Shown: positions 16,387-25,327, numbered from the stretch's first letter. The stretch: 64,000 nucleotides of DNA from Mangrovicoccus algicola (GCF_014903745.1 NZ_JACVXA010000010.1:34897-98896), one strand, 5' to 3'. A program made the numbers and translations. The notes: a model not told the origin generated them from the sequence alone.

Positions 16387-17547
16387 TCAGGCGGCGGGGC
16401 GGGTGCCCCGGGCGAAGGCGGCGATGGAACAGGCGGCGACCGCGCAGGCGGTCAGGCCGAGCGCATGGATCGAGGCGCCTTCCATCAGCAGGCCGCCCGC
16501 GACCGGCCCCAGCGCCGAGCCGGTCATCAGCATGGCGGGCGTGGCCGCGGCAGCGCGCCCGGTTGGATCAAGCCGCGACAAGAGGCCGAAGGCGAAGGTG
16601 TGAGTGAAGATCTGCACCGCGACGAAGACGGCGGCGACCGGCGCCCAGAGCGTGAAGACGGTGGCGAAGGTCAGCCCCAGCGCCAGCGCCGCCTGCACCG
16701 CGGGACCCGCCAGGACGACGCGGCGGGCGGAGAGGCGGGTCTCCAGCAGCGCGGCCAGGGGGGCGGGCAGGAGGAAATTGACCAGCCCCAGCGCGATCAG
16801 CGTGCCCAGGATCGCCTGGGCGGCGAAGCCGCGGGCATGGCCGATCACCTCGACGAAGGAGAAGACCATCGCCTGGTTGAAGGTCATCAGGCTGACCCCC
16901 GCCACCACCGCCAGCACGCCGGGGGCGAAGCGGCCATGGGCCGCGGCGGCGGTCTCCCGCGCGGGCGTCCCGGGAAAGGCGGCGATCATGGCCAGCGCGG
17001 CGACGGCCATGATCGCGCCGAAGGCGAGGAACAGGACCGGCCCGCCATGCACCACCATGAGCTGCGGCACGACGCCCATGTAGATGACGCCGAACAGCCC
17101 CAGCCCGATCCCCGCAAAGGCGAACAGCCGATGCGGGTTCGCCGCGCGGCCCATCGTGCCATGCACGATGCTCAGCGCCAGCCCGGTGCTGAGCCCGCCC
17201 AGCAGATGCAGCGCCGCCAGCGCGGCAAAGCCGTCCTGCTGCGCGGCGGCAAGGAAGGCGGCGGCCGCCCCGGCATAGCCCGCGACCGCCAGGGGCCTGC
17301 GCGGCAGGCGGTTGAAATTCCGCGCCGTGACGACCGAGGCAGCGACCGCGCCCAGAAGGAACAGCGTGGCCAGCCCGCCCGCCTCCTTGGGCCCGAAACC
17401 GTAGCGGGCGATCAGCGCCCCCACCCAGACCGGCAGCGCCACGAGATCGACAAGCCCCGCGCAATGGCCGATCACCAGCGCCGCCGCTCCGGCGCGCCGC
17501 ATCGTTCCGGCGGCAGGGGCCGCCGGGGAAATTCCGGTATCTGTCAT
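16387..17547 (-). CDS. MFS transporter, YbfB/YjiJ-like
   Basis: 386-residue carrier with about 12 hydrophobic helices and a short polar N-terminus. The family places it with small 12-helix MFS proteins of uncertain substrate. It lies between the FAD monooxygenase and the secreted MBL protein in the ring-cleavage operon, so uptake of the operon's substrate or export of an intermediate is the likely role. Confidence 0.8.
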   Translation of the reverse strand: MTDTGISPAAPAAGTMRRAGAAALVIGHCAGLVDLVALPVWVGALIARYGFGPKEAGGLATLFLLGAVAASVVTARNFNRLPRRPLAVAGYAGAAAAFLAAAQQDGFAALAALHLLGGLSTGLALSIVHGTMGRAANPHRLFAFAGIGLGLFGVIYMGVVPQLMVVHGGPVLFLAFGAIMAVAALAMIAAFPGTPARETAAAAHGRFAPGVLAVVAGVSLMTFNQAMVFSFVEVIGHARGFAAQAILGTLIALGLVNFLLPAPLAALLETRLSARRVVLAGPAVQAALALGLTFATVFTLWAPVAAVFVAVQIFTHTFAFGLLSRLDPTGRAAAATPAMLMTGSALGPVAGGLLMEGASIHALGLTACAVAACSIAAFARGTRPAA

Positions 17548-17596
17548 GTCTCTCTCCCTCGGGCCGGCCCCTCCGCCAGCCTGCTTTTGCGGCCGG

Positions 17597-18727
17597 TCAG
17601 ACCGGCTCGGTCAGGGCCGCCATCGAGCGGCCCATGATCGCGTTATGTTCCGCCTGGTCGCCGCCGGTGATCTCGATCTCCGACAGGCGGCCGGAATTCT
17701 CCACCACCATCGCGCAGCGGTCCCAGCGGCGCGCCTGATGCGCGGCGAAGGCCTCGGCGACGGTGGGTTTGCCCAGCAGTTCCCCGGCCAGGACGATGCC
17801 GTCCTCCATGCCGATGCAGGCGCCTGCGCCCAGATGCGGGGTGGTGGCATGGACCGCGTCGCCGATCAGCATGACCCGCCCGGCATTCCAGGGCTGCGGC
17901 AGCAGGAGCCGCTCCAGCGGCCGGTAGATCAGCTTGCTCTGCACGCTCAGCCCCTGCTTCACCCGCGTCAGGATCGGCGAGGGGAACTGCTCCAGCAGCG
18001 CCGTCATCCGCGGCAGCAGCTCCGCCTCGTCAACCCAGTCATTGGCGGGCCGGTCCTCGGTGACGAACATGTAGGCGCGCCCGGCCGAGACCGGGTTGAT
18101 CCCGACCTTGATCCCCTTGCCCAGCCACATGTTCAGCGTCTCGATCCCCTCGGGCGTGGGCAGCTCCGCCCGCCAGACCGCCTGTCCGACATAGGCGGGC
18201 CGCGGCGCATCGGGCATCATCACCTGGCGGGTCTTCGAATAGAGCCCGTCGGCCCCGATCACCGCGTCATAGCGGGCGGCGCTGCCGTCGGTGAAGGTGA
18301 CGTCCACCCCGTCGGCATCCTGCGCGATGGCCTCGAAGCTCAGCCCCAGCCGGACATTCACGCCGGCCCCGCGCGTCGCGCGGGCGAGGATCGCGGCCAG
18401 CGCCGGGCGCATGATCGCGGCATTGCCGGGCAGGCCCGTGCCGGGCATCGGCGGGGTGGGAATGGTGACGATCACCTGGTCATTATGCGGCAGCCGCACC
18501 ACCAGCCCGTCCGTGGCCGAGCCCTCGGCGCGGAACTCGTCGAGGATGCCCAGCTGCGCGAAGGCGCGAAGGGTCGCGCCATGCAGGCTGATCCCCGCGC
18601 CGTAGCTGCGCCAACCGGCGTCGATTTCGACCAGATCGGTCTCCACCCCGCCCCGCGCCAGCATGATCGCCGCGGACATGCCCGAGAAGCCGCCCCCGAT
18701 CACCAGAACCTTGCGTGCCGCTGCCAT
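17597..18727 (-). CDS. FAD-dependent monooxygenase (salicylate-hydroxylase group)
   Basis: 376-residue group A flavoprotein hydroxylase. The FAD dinucleotide motif GGGFSGMSAA is at residues 11-20; the second FAD motif is GDAVHATTPHLGAGA in the second half. Such enzymes hydroxylate aromatic or N-heterocyclic rings with NAD(P)H and oxygen. It is separated by 1 bp from the Rieske protein and would make the hydroxylated ring that the VOC dioxygenase cleaves. Confidence 0.88.
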   Translation of the reverse strand: MAAARKVLVIGGGFSGMSAAIMLARGGVETDLVEIDAGWRSYGAGISLHGATLRAFAQLGILDEFRAEGSATDGLVVRLPHNDQVIVTIPTPPMPGTGLPGNAAIMRPALAAILARATRGAGVNVRLGLSFEAIAQDADGVDVTFTDGSAARYDAVIGADGLYSKTRQVMMPDAPRPAYVGQAVWRAELPTPEGIETLNMWLGKGIKVGINPVSAGRAYMFVTEDRPANDWVDEAELLPRMTALLEQFPSPILTRVKQGLSVQSKLIYRPLERLLLPQPWNAGRVMLIGDAVHATTPHLGAGACIGMEDGIVLAGELLGKPTVAEAFAAHQARRWDRCAMVVENSGRLSEIEITGGDQAEHNAIMGRSMAALTEPV

Positions 18728-18728
18728 G

Positions 18729-19103
18729 TCAGTCCTCCCTTCCGGCGCGCCCGGCCACCTGCGCGGGCACGCTCAATCCCCCGTCCTCCTCCTCCCGGAG
18801 CGGCACGCGGGTCAGTTTCCGTCCCAGACAGGGGCCCGACAGGCAGGCCCCGGTCTCGATGTCGAAGAGCGCGCCATGGGCGTGGCAGGCGATGTGCTGC
18901 CCGGTCCCGTCCAGATAGGCATCCTCGCGCCATGCCATCGGCGTGCCGCCGGCGTAATGCGGGCAGGCATCCATATAGGCATGCAGCGTTCCGGCCCGGC
19001 GTACCACGATGACCTTGCGGCGCGCGCCCGGCAGGGGCAGGAAGCCCCGCGCCTGGCCCTCCGCGATGTCGTCGCGATGGCAGAGCCTGAGCCGCCCGCT
19101 CAC
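18729..19103 (-). CDS. Rieske [2Fe-2S] ferredoxin-like protein
   Basis: 124-residue soluble Rieske protein. Cluster ligands are C47 and H49 in CPH and C73 and H76 in CHAH. The GTG start at 19103 overlaps the TGA of the dioxygenase gene (GTGA) and has GGAAGG directly upstream; the longer reading from 19145 would run inside that gene. It may carry electrons to an oxygenase. No Rieske oxygenase large subunit lies in the window, so its partner is unclear; a flavin hydroxylase normally does not need a ferredoxin. Confidence 0.85.
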   Translation of the reverse strand: MSGRLRLCHRDDIAEGQARGFLPLPGARRKVIVVRRAGTLHAYMDACPHYAGGTPMAWREDAYLDGTGQHIACHAHGALFDIETGACLSGPCLGRKLTRVPLREEEDGGLSVPAQVAGRAGRED

Positions 19104-20038
19104 TTGCCTTCCGGCCCGCCCATGGGCGCCCATTTCTCGCGCCATTGCAGCAGGAACATCTGGCTGGCCTCGGGACCGTTGGGCGCCTCGCGGGCGACCC
19201 AGCTGTCATCATGCTTGTCCATGTCGGCATCGTATTCGAAATGCACGCCGAGCGGGCTGTTGAAATACCAGAACCAGTTCGATCCGAAACGGTGCCGTCC
19301 CGGCCCCCAGAAGGTCTGGTAGCCCTTGCGGGTGAAGCGGTCGCCCGCCACCATCAGTTCCGTCGGCCCGCCCATGTGGAAGGCCAGGTGTTCGCAGCCC
19401 TGCATGTAGGCGGGGGTGCGGATGAAGAAATTCGTATGGTGGTCGTCATTGCCGCCCGGGCGCAGGAACGGCCCGGCGCCCTGCAGGATGTCGGTGATCA
19501 CGAACCCCAGCCGTCCCACGAAGAAATCGACCGCCTTGTCGATATCCGGCACGAACAGAACGACATGGCTCAGCGTGCGGGGCAGGGCGGGCATGTCGTC
19601 GGTCACGCCCAGTTCGTTCGGACCGCGCTGCGCGGGCGCGCCGGGGGCGTTGATCTTCTCCGCGGGCATGTCCAGCGCCCGCCGGATCGTGACCTGGAAA
19701 CGCAGGGAGAAGCCGAGGTCGTCCTCGAATTCCAGCCCGCCATCGGCCAGCCGGGTGACGCGACGGTCCCGCGACATCTCGGCCTCGATCTGGTCGAGGA
19801 CGGTGGCATCGGCGACGCCATAGACCTGCTGGCGCAGCATGTTCCTGGTCGGCAGAGCAGGCGGCAGCTTGGGGTCGTCGCGGTGGCGGATGATCACGCC
19901 GGTCCCGTCAAGCGCCTCGAAACACCAGCCGGTGGCGTCGATCTGCACGGGCGTCAGCCCGAAATCCTCAAGATACTGTTTCGACCCCTCAAGGTCCTCC
20001 ACCCCGAAAACCAGGTGGTCCGGTCCGACGATGTTCAC
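19100..20038 (-). CDS. VOC-fold extradiol-type ring-cleavage dioxygenase
   Basis: 312-residue two-domain vicinal-oxygen-chelate protein. The metal triad expected of type I extradiol dioxygenases is present in the second domain: H158 (LSHVVLF), H217 (CEHLAFH) and E268 (HFEYD). The start is a GTG at 20038, with GGAGGAG about 10 bp upstream. It is the first gene of the operon and faces the LysR gene across a 139-bp control region. The substrate is probably a catechol-like or dihydroxy-pyridine compound produced by the FAD monooxygenase. Confidence 0.85.
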   Translation of the reverse strand: MNIVGPDHLVFGVEDLEGSKQYLEDFGLTPVQIDATGWCFEALDGTGVIIRHRDDPKLPPALPTRNMLRQQVYGVADATVLDQIEAEMSRDRRVTRLADGGLEFEDDLGFSLRFQVTIRRALDMPAEKINAPGAPAQRGPNELGVTDDMPALPRTLSHVVLFVPDIDKAVDFFVGRLGFVITDILQGAGPFLRPGGNDDHHTNFFIRTPAYMQGCEHLAFHMGGPTELMVAGDRFTRKGYQTFWGPGRHRFGSNWFWYFNSPLGVHFEYDADMDKHDDSWVAREAPNGPEASQMFLLQWREKWAPMGGPEGK

Positions 20039-20137
20039 CGGCAATCTCCTCCGTCCCGCAGCGCACCCGTCGATCCGGGCGGCGACTCCGCTTGCCAATC
20101 GTTTAGCGATGAACGATGTATTCAGGAAATTTCTTTG

Positions 20138-20166
20138 GTGAATGATGTGCATTCACCGTGTGAATG
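20138..20166. promoter_or_regulatory. Three-half-site LysR operator
   Basis: GTGAATG (20138-20144), CATTCAC (20150-20156) and GTGAATG (20160-20166) alternate in direction, giving two overlapping palindromes with 5-bp and 3-bp spacers. The right pair contains a T-N11-A box (TTCACCGTGTGAA). It lies between the divergent LysR gene and the dioxygenase operon, ending 11 bp before the LysR start, so it suits autorepression and activation. Confidence 0.7.
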
Positions 20167-20177
20167 AAAGGCCTGCG

Positions 20178-21104
20178 ATGCGCTTCAACCGCCTGGACAT
20201 GAACCTGCTTGCCGCGCTGGATATCCTGCTCAAGACCCGCAGCGTGACGCAGGCGGCAGAGGAGATGTTCATCACCCAATCCGCCATGTCGAATGCCCTG
20301 GGGCGGCTGCGGACCTATTTCGACGACCCGCTTCTGGTGCAGGTGGGGCGCGGGATGGAACTGTCGCCGCTGGCAGAGACGCTGCAGGCGCCGGTGCGCG
20401 AGATCATGCTGCGGGTGGAAAGCGCGACGCGCATCCGGCCGCAATTCGACCCCGCCACGGACGAGCGCGAATTCAGCGTCGTGCTGTCGGATTACACCCT
20501 GGCGCTGATCGGCGCGGCCCTGTCGCGCCGCGTGGCCGAGGAGGCGCCGGGCATCACGCTGAACCTGCGCCCGCAGCACGCCCAGCCTGCGCAGCTGCTG
20601 GATCGCGGCGAGGCGGATCTGCTCATCGTGCCCGATTTCCTGGGCGCCCCGGACCAGGAAAGCTGCCCGGTCTTCGAGGACAGCCTGGTGGTTCTGGTGG
20701 CGCAGGACGGCCCGCATGCGGCGCAGGACATGACGCTGGCCCGCTTCGCCGCCGCGCCGCAGGTGCTGATGGAACCCACGACCGGGCAGGAGAGCTTCTC
20801 GGCCGTGGCGATGCGCGGGGCCGGGATCGTGCCGCGCAAGGTGCTGTCGCTGTTCCTGTTCTCGGCCATTCCCGACCTGATCCGCGGCACCGACCGCGTG
20901 GCGCTGATCCAAAGGCGGCTGGCCGAGAAGGCGGTGCCGCAGGGCGGATTGCTGATCCGGCCCGCCCCCTTCGAGGCGCCCCCCCTGCGCCAGAGCATCC
21001 GCTGGCAGGCCCATCGCGGCAATGACCCGGGGCTGAGATGGCTGCGGGACCTGATCCTGGACTGCGCGGCGCGGGACGCCGGGGCAGACGCCCCGCGCGC
21101 CTGA
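20178..21104 (+). CDS. LysR-family transcriptional regulator
   Basis: 308-residue LysR protein of the NodD/NahR-like branch: the N-terminus MRFNRLDMNLLAALDILLK and the helix-turn-helix SVTQAAEEMFITQSAMSNAL (about 20-40) are typical. The C-terminal effector domain spans 90-300. I start at the ATG at 20178 (GAAAGG upstream); earlier in-frame codons run through the operator. Divergence from the ring-cleavage operon makes it the likely substrate-responsive activator of that operon. Confidence 0.9.
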   Translation: MRFNRLDMNLLAALDILLKTRSVTQAAEEMFITQSAMSNALGRLRTYFDDPLLVQVGRGMELSPLAETLQAPVREIMLRVESATRIRPQFDPATDEREFSVVLSDYTLALIGAALSRRVAEEAPGITLNLRPQHAQPAQLLDRGEADLLIVPDFLGAPDQESCPVFEDSLVVLVAQDGPHAAQDMTLARFAAAPQVLMEPTTGQESFSAVAMRGAGIVPRKVLSLFLFSAIPDLIRGTDRVALIQRRLAEKAVPQGGLLIRPAPFEAPPLRQSIRWQAHRGNDPGLRWLRDLILDCAARDAGADAPRA

Positions 21105-21459
21105 GGCATTGATCCGGTGAATGCCTGGCGACGATACAATCAATTTTTCTTCGCCCTCTGCGCCCGGCTAGGCTCCGGTCCGAGCAGGAGGAACGCGCAG
21201 CCCGGAGGAGGGCGCGGCGCATCGGAGGATACCCCACAACCCCACTGATCCGGCCCGCAGCCGGGCGCGGCAGGCGTCGAAACGCGCCCGCGCGCCGCGG
21301 CGGCGGATCCCGGTCCCACACCTGATCCGCGCCCCGGCCGACCGGCCGAAGGCGCCGATACCCTGCCGGTTCCCCCGCGGTCCCTCGAGACCCGGGCCGG
21401 GACCGGTCCGTCCGGCGCGGGAGGCGCCCGGACCCGATCTGCATCACGGGAGGAGCACC
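21105..21459 (+). other. 355-bp leader region without a gene
   Basis: No coding frame with a ribosome-binding site is seen. It contains GGCATT/AATGCC inverted repeats right after the LysR stop (21109-21129), an AT-rich stretch near 21140-21150 that could hold a promoter, and several GC-rich stems, such as CGGTCCC (21378-21384) with GGGACCG (21399-21405). It may form a long structured 5' leader for the outer-membrane protein gene. Confidence 0.35.
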
Positions 21460-22593
21460 ATGCCCAGTCACACACCCCTCGGCCCGACGGCCATTCTCGT
21501 CCTCGGCCTTGCCGCCACCGCCGCGACCGCGCAGGAGGGCGGGCCGCCGCCGGGCGCGGCCGGGCCGCCGCTGTCGGTGCAGGTCCTGTCCGGCATGGGC
21601 CGCGCAGGGCTGCTGGGACTGATGTCCTCGAACGAACGCTACGGCGCAGTGCAGTCGCGCGTGGCGGGCGGCCGGTCCATGGCCGCCGTGGCCGCGCAGC
21701 CCTTCGCGCCGCAGGACGGCTACGAGGATGCGGTCAGCGAGGTGCTGACACCGCTCAGCGCCATCGTGCGGCTGAACCGCGGCCCCAGCAGCACGGCCTC
21801 CTTCCTGCGCTTCTCCTCCGAGAACCGCTGGAGCGACATGGACCGCAGCGAAAACGACGGCTACGCGGTCGAGAGCGACAGCGAGGCGCATGGCGTCACG
21901 GCCAGCTATCTCTTCGCGCCGGATCCAACGCTGCTGATGGGGATCGGGATCATGGCCGATGCCAATGAGGTGGATCTGGAAACCAATGACGGCTCGATCG
22001 ACATCGAGTGGCGGGGCCTGCGCGCCGACCTGCTGAAGCTGGTCAGCCCGAACTGGGGCGTGGCCCTGCGCGCAGCCTGGTTCGAGGAAACGACCGAAAC
22101 GAAGATCCCGCTGCCCTTCACCACGCTGGAGACGAAACAGGATTCGACGCGCCTCTACCTGCAGGCGGATGCGCTGGGGAGCTTCTCGGCGGAGGATCTC
22201 GGCTGGCTCCCCCGCGGCTGGGCCTTGCGCCCCAATATCGGGGCCGCCTGGCAGAAGACCTGGTTCGAGGAGACCGAGAATTCGCTGGGCGCCGAAGTGA
22301 CCGGGCCGCTGGGCAAGTCCTCGGACGAATACGGCTCGGTCTATGCCAAGGCCGCGCTGGAGACCCCGGCGATCGGCGTCGTGCATCCCTATTTCGGCCT
22401 CGGCATCGATCATGAATTCGCCAACAGCTACTCGGAGCTGACGGAGGAGAGCGACTACCTCAACAGCTTCGCCGGCGCCGCGATCCAGCTGTCGCCCGCG
22501 GCCCTCATCAACGTGAATTACGCCCGCTATGACGGGTTCGAGGGCAATCGCCGGAAAGAGGCCTTCGTCATCGCCTTCGGCATGGCGTTCTGA
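21460..22593 (+). CDS. Outer-membrane beta-barrel (autotransporter-barrel-like) protein
   Basis: 377-residue secreted protein. A signal peptide ends after TAQA-type sequence near residue 25. The second half is a run of amphipathic strands with alternating aromatic residues, and the chain ends in phenylalanine, the signal for barrel insertion. Length and pattern fit an autotransporter-type beta-domain without a large passenger; the 25-90 region is a short, low-complexity head. The start at 21460 has GGGAGGAG upstream. Its position between two catabolic operons hints at a channel for hydrophobic substrates, but no porin signature is present. Confidence 0.75.
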   Translation: MPSHTPLGPTAILVLGLAATAATAQEGGPPPGAAGPPLSVQVLSGMGRAGLLGLMSSNERYGAVQSRVAGGRSMAAVAAQPFAPQDGYEDAVSEVLTPLSAIVRLNRGPSSTASFLRFSSENRWSDMDRSENDGYAVESDSEAHGVTASYLFAPDPTLLMGIGIMADANEVDLETNDGSIDIEWRGLRADLLKLVSPNWGVALRAAWFEETTETKIPLPFTTLETKQDSTRLYLQADALGSFSAEDLGWLPRGWALRPNIGAAWQKTWFEETENSLGAEVTGPLGKSSDEYGSVYAKAALETPAIGVVHPYFGLGIDHEFANSYSELTEESDYLNSFAGAAIQLSPAALINVNYARYDGFEGNRRKEAFVIAFGMAF

Positions 22594-22684
22594 GCTGCTT
22601 GCAGGCCCGGCAGGGCCTGCTACACCTTGGTCCGTGCCGCGGCGGCATCGGCGCGCGCGGGGCGGGGGCATCACGGAGACGACC

Positions 22685-23632
22685 ATGCGGATCGCGGTTC
22701 TGGACGACTATGCCGGGGTGGCAAGGGGGCTTGCCGACTGGGACCGGCTGGGCGGCGAGATCACCTTCCACCGCGCACCGCTGGCGGATCCGGCCCGCGA
22801 CCTGGCCGGAGCGGAAATCGTCTGCCTGATGCGCGAACGCACGCCCTTCCCGGCGGAGCTGATCGCGGCCCTGCCCGCGCTGAGGCTGATCGTCACGACC
22901 GGGCCGCGCAACCTCTCCATCGACCTCGACGCCGCCAGGGCGCGGGGGATCGAGGTCTGCGGCACGCGCTCGCGCAAGACCACCACCTCCGAGCTGACCC
23001 TGGCGCTGCTGCTGGCACTGTCGCGGCGGATCCTGCCCGAGGCGGCGGCGCTGGCGGCGGGCGGCTGGCAGGGCCTGCCCGGGCGCGACCTGGCCGGGCT
23101 GCGGCTGGGTCTGGTGGGGCTGGGCAATATCGGGACGCAGATGGCCGGGCTGGGCCGCGCGCTCGGGATGCAGGTCGCCGCCTGGTCGCCGAACCTGACG
23201 GCGCAGCGGGCAGAGGCGCAGCAGGTCGCCCGCGCCGCCTCCCTGTCCGACCTGGCGGCGGGCTCGGACGTGCTGAGCACCCACATGGTCCTGTCGGAAC
23301 GGACCGCCGGGCTGATCGGCGCGGAGACCTTCGCGGCCCTGCCCGAGGGCGCGATCTTCCTCAACACCTCGCGCGCCGGGCTGGTGGATCGCGACGCGCT
23401 GCTGGCCGGGCTGCGCGCCGGCCGCCCTGCCATGGCCGGAATCGACGTGTTCGAGTCCGAGCCCCTCGCGGCAGGGGACCCCTGGCGGCAGGCCGTGGCG
23501 GAATTCGGTCCGCGCCTGCTGCTGACCCCGCATCTGGGCTATGTCACCGAAGCGACCTGGCGGCTGTTCTACGAGGATACGGTCGCGGCCATCGCCGCCT
23601 GGCAGGCCGGCGCGCCGATCCGGCGGCTCTAG
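22685..23632 (+). CDS. D-2-hydroxyacid dehydrogenase family protein
   Basis: 315-residue NAD-dependent dehydrogenase. The NAD motif GLGNIG is at 145-150, and the catalytic triad is R230 (NTSR), E259 (FESEP) and H283 (TPHLG). The start at 22685 follows CGGAGA. The N-terminus MRIAVLDDYAGVA is typical of the D-3-phosphoglycerate-dehydrogenase-like subgroup found in catabolic clusters. It is convergent with the MarR gene, with 3 bp between the stops. A substrate cannot be named. Confidence 0.88.
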   Translation: MRIAVLDDYAGVARGLADWDRLGGEITFHRAPLADPARDLAGAEIVCLMRERTPFPAELIAALPALRLIVTTGPRNLSIDLDAARARGIEVCGTRSRKTTTSELTLALLLALSRRILPEAAALAAGGWQGLPGRDLAGLRLGLVGLGNIGTQMAGLGRALGMQVAAWSPNLTAQRAEAQQVARAASLSDLAAGSDVLSTHMVLSERTAGLIGAETFAALPEGAIFLNTSRAGLVDRDALLAGLRAGRPAMAGIDVFESEPLAAGDPWRQAVAEFGPRLLLTPHLGYVTEATWRLFYEDTVAAIAAWQAGAPIRRL

Positions 23633-23635
23633 CCC

Positions 23636-24139
23636 TCAGTCCTGCGGGTCGAGATTGGCCAGCATCCTGCGCAGCACGGCCAGGAACACGCCGAACTCCT
23701 CCGGTCCGACGCCGTCGACCATCCGCGCCTCGTGCCCGAGCGCGGCTTCCAGCACCGCCGCGTGCGTTTCCGTGCCCTTGGCGGACAGGCGCCAGCGGCG
23801 CTTGCGCGGATCGCTCTCGTCCGCCTCGAACTCCAGATGGCCCTTGCCGTCGAGATCGGCCAGCGCGCGGCTGGCGGCGGCCTTGTCCATGCGGATCACC
23901 TGGCAGATGCGGGCGGCGGTGATGCCCGGCTCGATCGCCAGCATCGCCATCACCCGCCATTCCACCATGCCGATGCCGAACCGCTTGCGGTAATCGGCAG
24001 AGCTCAGCCGCTGCCACGCCCCGCCGAGGGCGTTGACGAGGAAGGGCGCATAGGTGTCGAGATCGAGGATCTCGGTGCCGTCCCGGCGTTTCGTCGGGGC
24101 GGGCAGGCGGCTGCGGTCGAAGGGCGGTGTCTCGGGCAA
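23636..24139 (-). CDS. MarR-family regulator
   Basis: 167-residue MarR protein with the winged helix at about 60-125: ARICQVIRMDKAAASRALADL, then the wing with ESDPRKRRWRLS. It reads from a TTG at 24139, 15 bp after the reductase stop; no upstream ATG is in frame. It is the last gene of the liv-P450 operon. Two 14-bp palindromes of MarR type stand before the first gene of that operon (31414-31464), so it probably represses the operon that encodes it and responds to the aromatic substrate. Confidence 0.85.
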   Translation of the reverse strand: MPETPPFDRSRLPAPTKRRDGTEILDLDTYAPFLVNALGGAWQRLSSADYRKRFGIGMVEWRVMAMLAIEPGITAARICQVIRMDKAAASRALADLDGKGHLEFEADESDPRKRRWRLSAKGTETHAAVLEAALGHEARMVDGVGPEEFGVFLAVLRRMLANLDPQD

Positions 24140-24154
24140 GGCAGGTCCGTGAGG

Positions 24155-25327
24155 TCAGAGCACCGCAAGGTCATACGCGGCTGCCGCCAGCCTTTCCAGA
24201 TCAGCCTCGCCGCCTGCGGCAAGAAGCTTGCGCGCCTTCATGTGGCGTTTCGGGTCGCTGACGCTCTCCACCGCGGACAGCCGGTCCCCGTCGAAGCGCA
24301 GCACCGTGCCGTCGGGCGTCTGGACGCTGCGATCCGCAGGCAGCGCGAGCCCGGCGATCTGCAGCCTGGCCTCCGCCTGGTCCGACCAGAACCAGGGCAG
24401 GGCGTCGTAAGGGGCCGCGGTGCCGTGGACGATCCGCCTGGCGATGGCGCGGGCATGATCGGTCGCGGCCTGCACGCTCTCCAGCCGGATGCGGATGCCC
24501 CGCCGCGGATCGGGAAAGGAGGCGCAATCGCCGAGCGCCGAGATCTGCGGGTCCGAGGTCCGGAGCGTCGCGTCCGCGGCAATGCCGTTCTCCAGCGCCA
24601 GCCCGGCCTCGCCGGCGAGGCCCGTATCCGGGCGCACCCCGGCAGCCAGCAGCACCAGATCGGCCGGGAGCCGCGTGCCGCAGGCCAGGTCGACGCCGCC
24701 GCCATCGACCGCCGCCGCGGGGCTGCCGAAATAAAGCTCCGTGCCCAGCCCCTCATGCAGCCTGCGGAAGCGGTCCGAGATCTCGGGCGAGACGGCCCGC
24801 GCCATCAGCCGGTCCGCGGCCTCGGCCACGGCAACCTGATGGCCCTGCGCGCGGGCCACGGCAGCGAATTCCAGCCCGATGAAGCCGCCGCCGATCACCG
24901 CGATCCGCCTCGGCCGGTCCATCAGGCCGCGCAGGCGCTCCGCATCGGCGAGGCTGCGCAGCTCATGCGCGCGCTCCAGCCCCGGCACCGGCGGACGGAA
25001 GGTGATCGCGCCGGTGGCCAGGATCAGATGGTCATAGGCGATGGCCTCCCCCCCGGCATGGACACGCGCCGCGGCGCGGTCGATCCCTTCGGCCCGGAGA
25101 CCGGGCCTGAGCGTGATCGCCTTCTTTTCGAAGAAACCTTCAGGGCGGAAGGCCAGCGCCGCGGCATCGCCGGTCTTCAGATAGGCCTTGGACAGCGGCG
25201 GGCGCTGGTAGGGCAGGCCGGGCTCGGCTCCGATCAATAGGATCTCGCCCGCGAAGCCCTCGTCGCGCAGCGACATGGCAGACTGGAACCCGCCATGGCC
25301 CGCGCCGATGATGACGACGCGCGCCAT
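24155..25327 (-). CDS. NAD(P)H:ferredoxin reductase of a class I P450 system
   Basis: 390-residue FAD reductase of the putidaredoxin-reductase type. The FAD motif is at 8-13 (GAGHGG), and the NAD motif GGGFIGLE lies near 154. The late FAD contact reads ALGDCASF. The start at 25327 overlaps the ferredoxin stop (ATGA). Together with the ferredoxin and the P450 just upstream it makes a complete three-component electron chain. Confidence 0.92.
   Translation of the reverse strand: MARVVIIGAGHGGFQSAMSLRDEGFAGEILLIGAEPGLPYQRPPLSKAYLKTGDAAALAFRPEGFFEKKAITLRPGLRAEGIDRAAARVHAGGEAIAYDHLILATGAITFRPPVPGLERAHELRSLADAERLRGLMDRPRRIAVIGGGFIGLEFAAVARAQGHQVAVAEAADRLMARAVSPEISDRFRRLHEGLGTELYFGSPAAAVDGGGVDLACGTRLPADLVLLAAGVRPDTGLAGEAGLALENGIAADATLRTSDPQISALGDCASFPDPRRGIRIRLESVQAATDHARAIARRIVHGTAAPYDALPWFWSDQAEARLQIAGLALPADRSVQTPDGTVLRFDGDRLSAVESVSDPKRHMKARKLLAAGGEADLERLAAAAYDLAVL

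Noticed and set aside
13860..16607. 915-residue plus-strand open frame
   Set aside because: It runs antisense through three recognisable minus-strand genes (FAH, alpha/beta hydrolase, MBL) and has the Arg/Gln-rich composition of a chance frame.
21140..21475. 111-residue minus-strand frame upstream of the barrel gene
   Set aside because: No ribosome-binding site, Arg/Pro/Gly-rich, and it covers the start and ribosome-binding site of the barrel gene.
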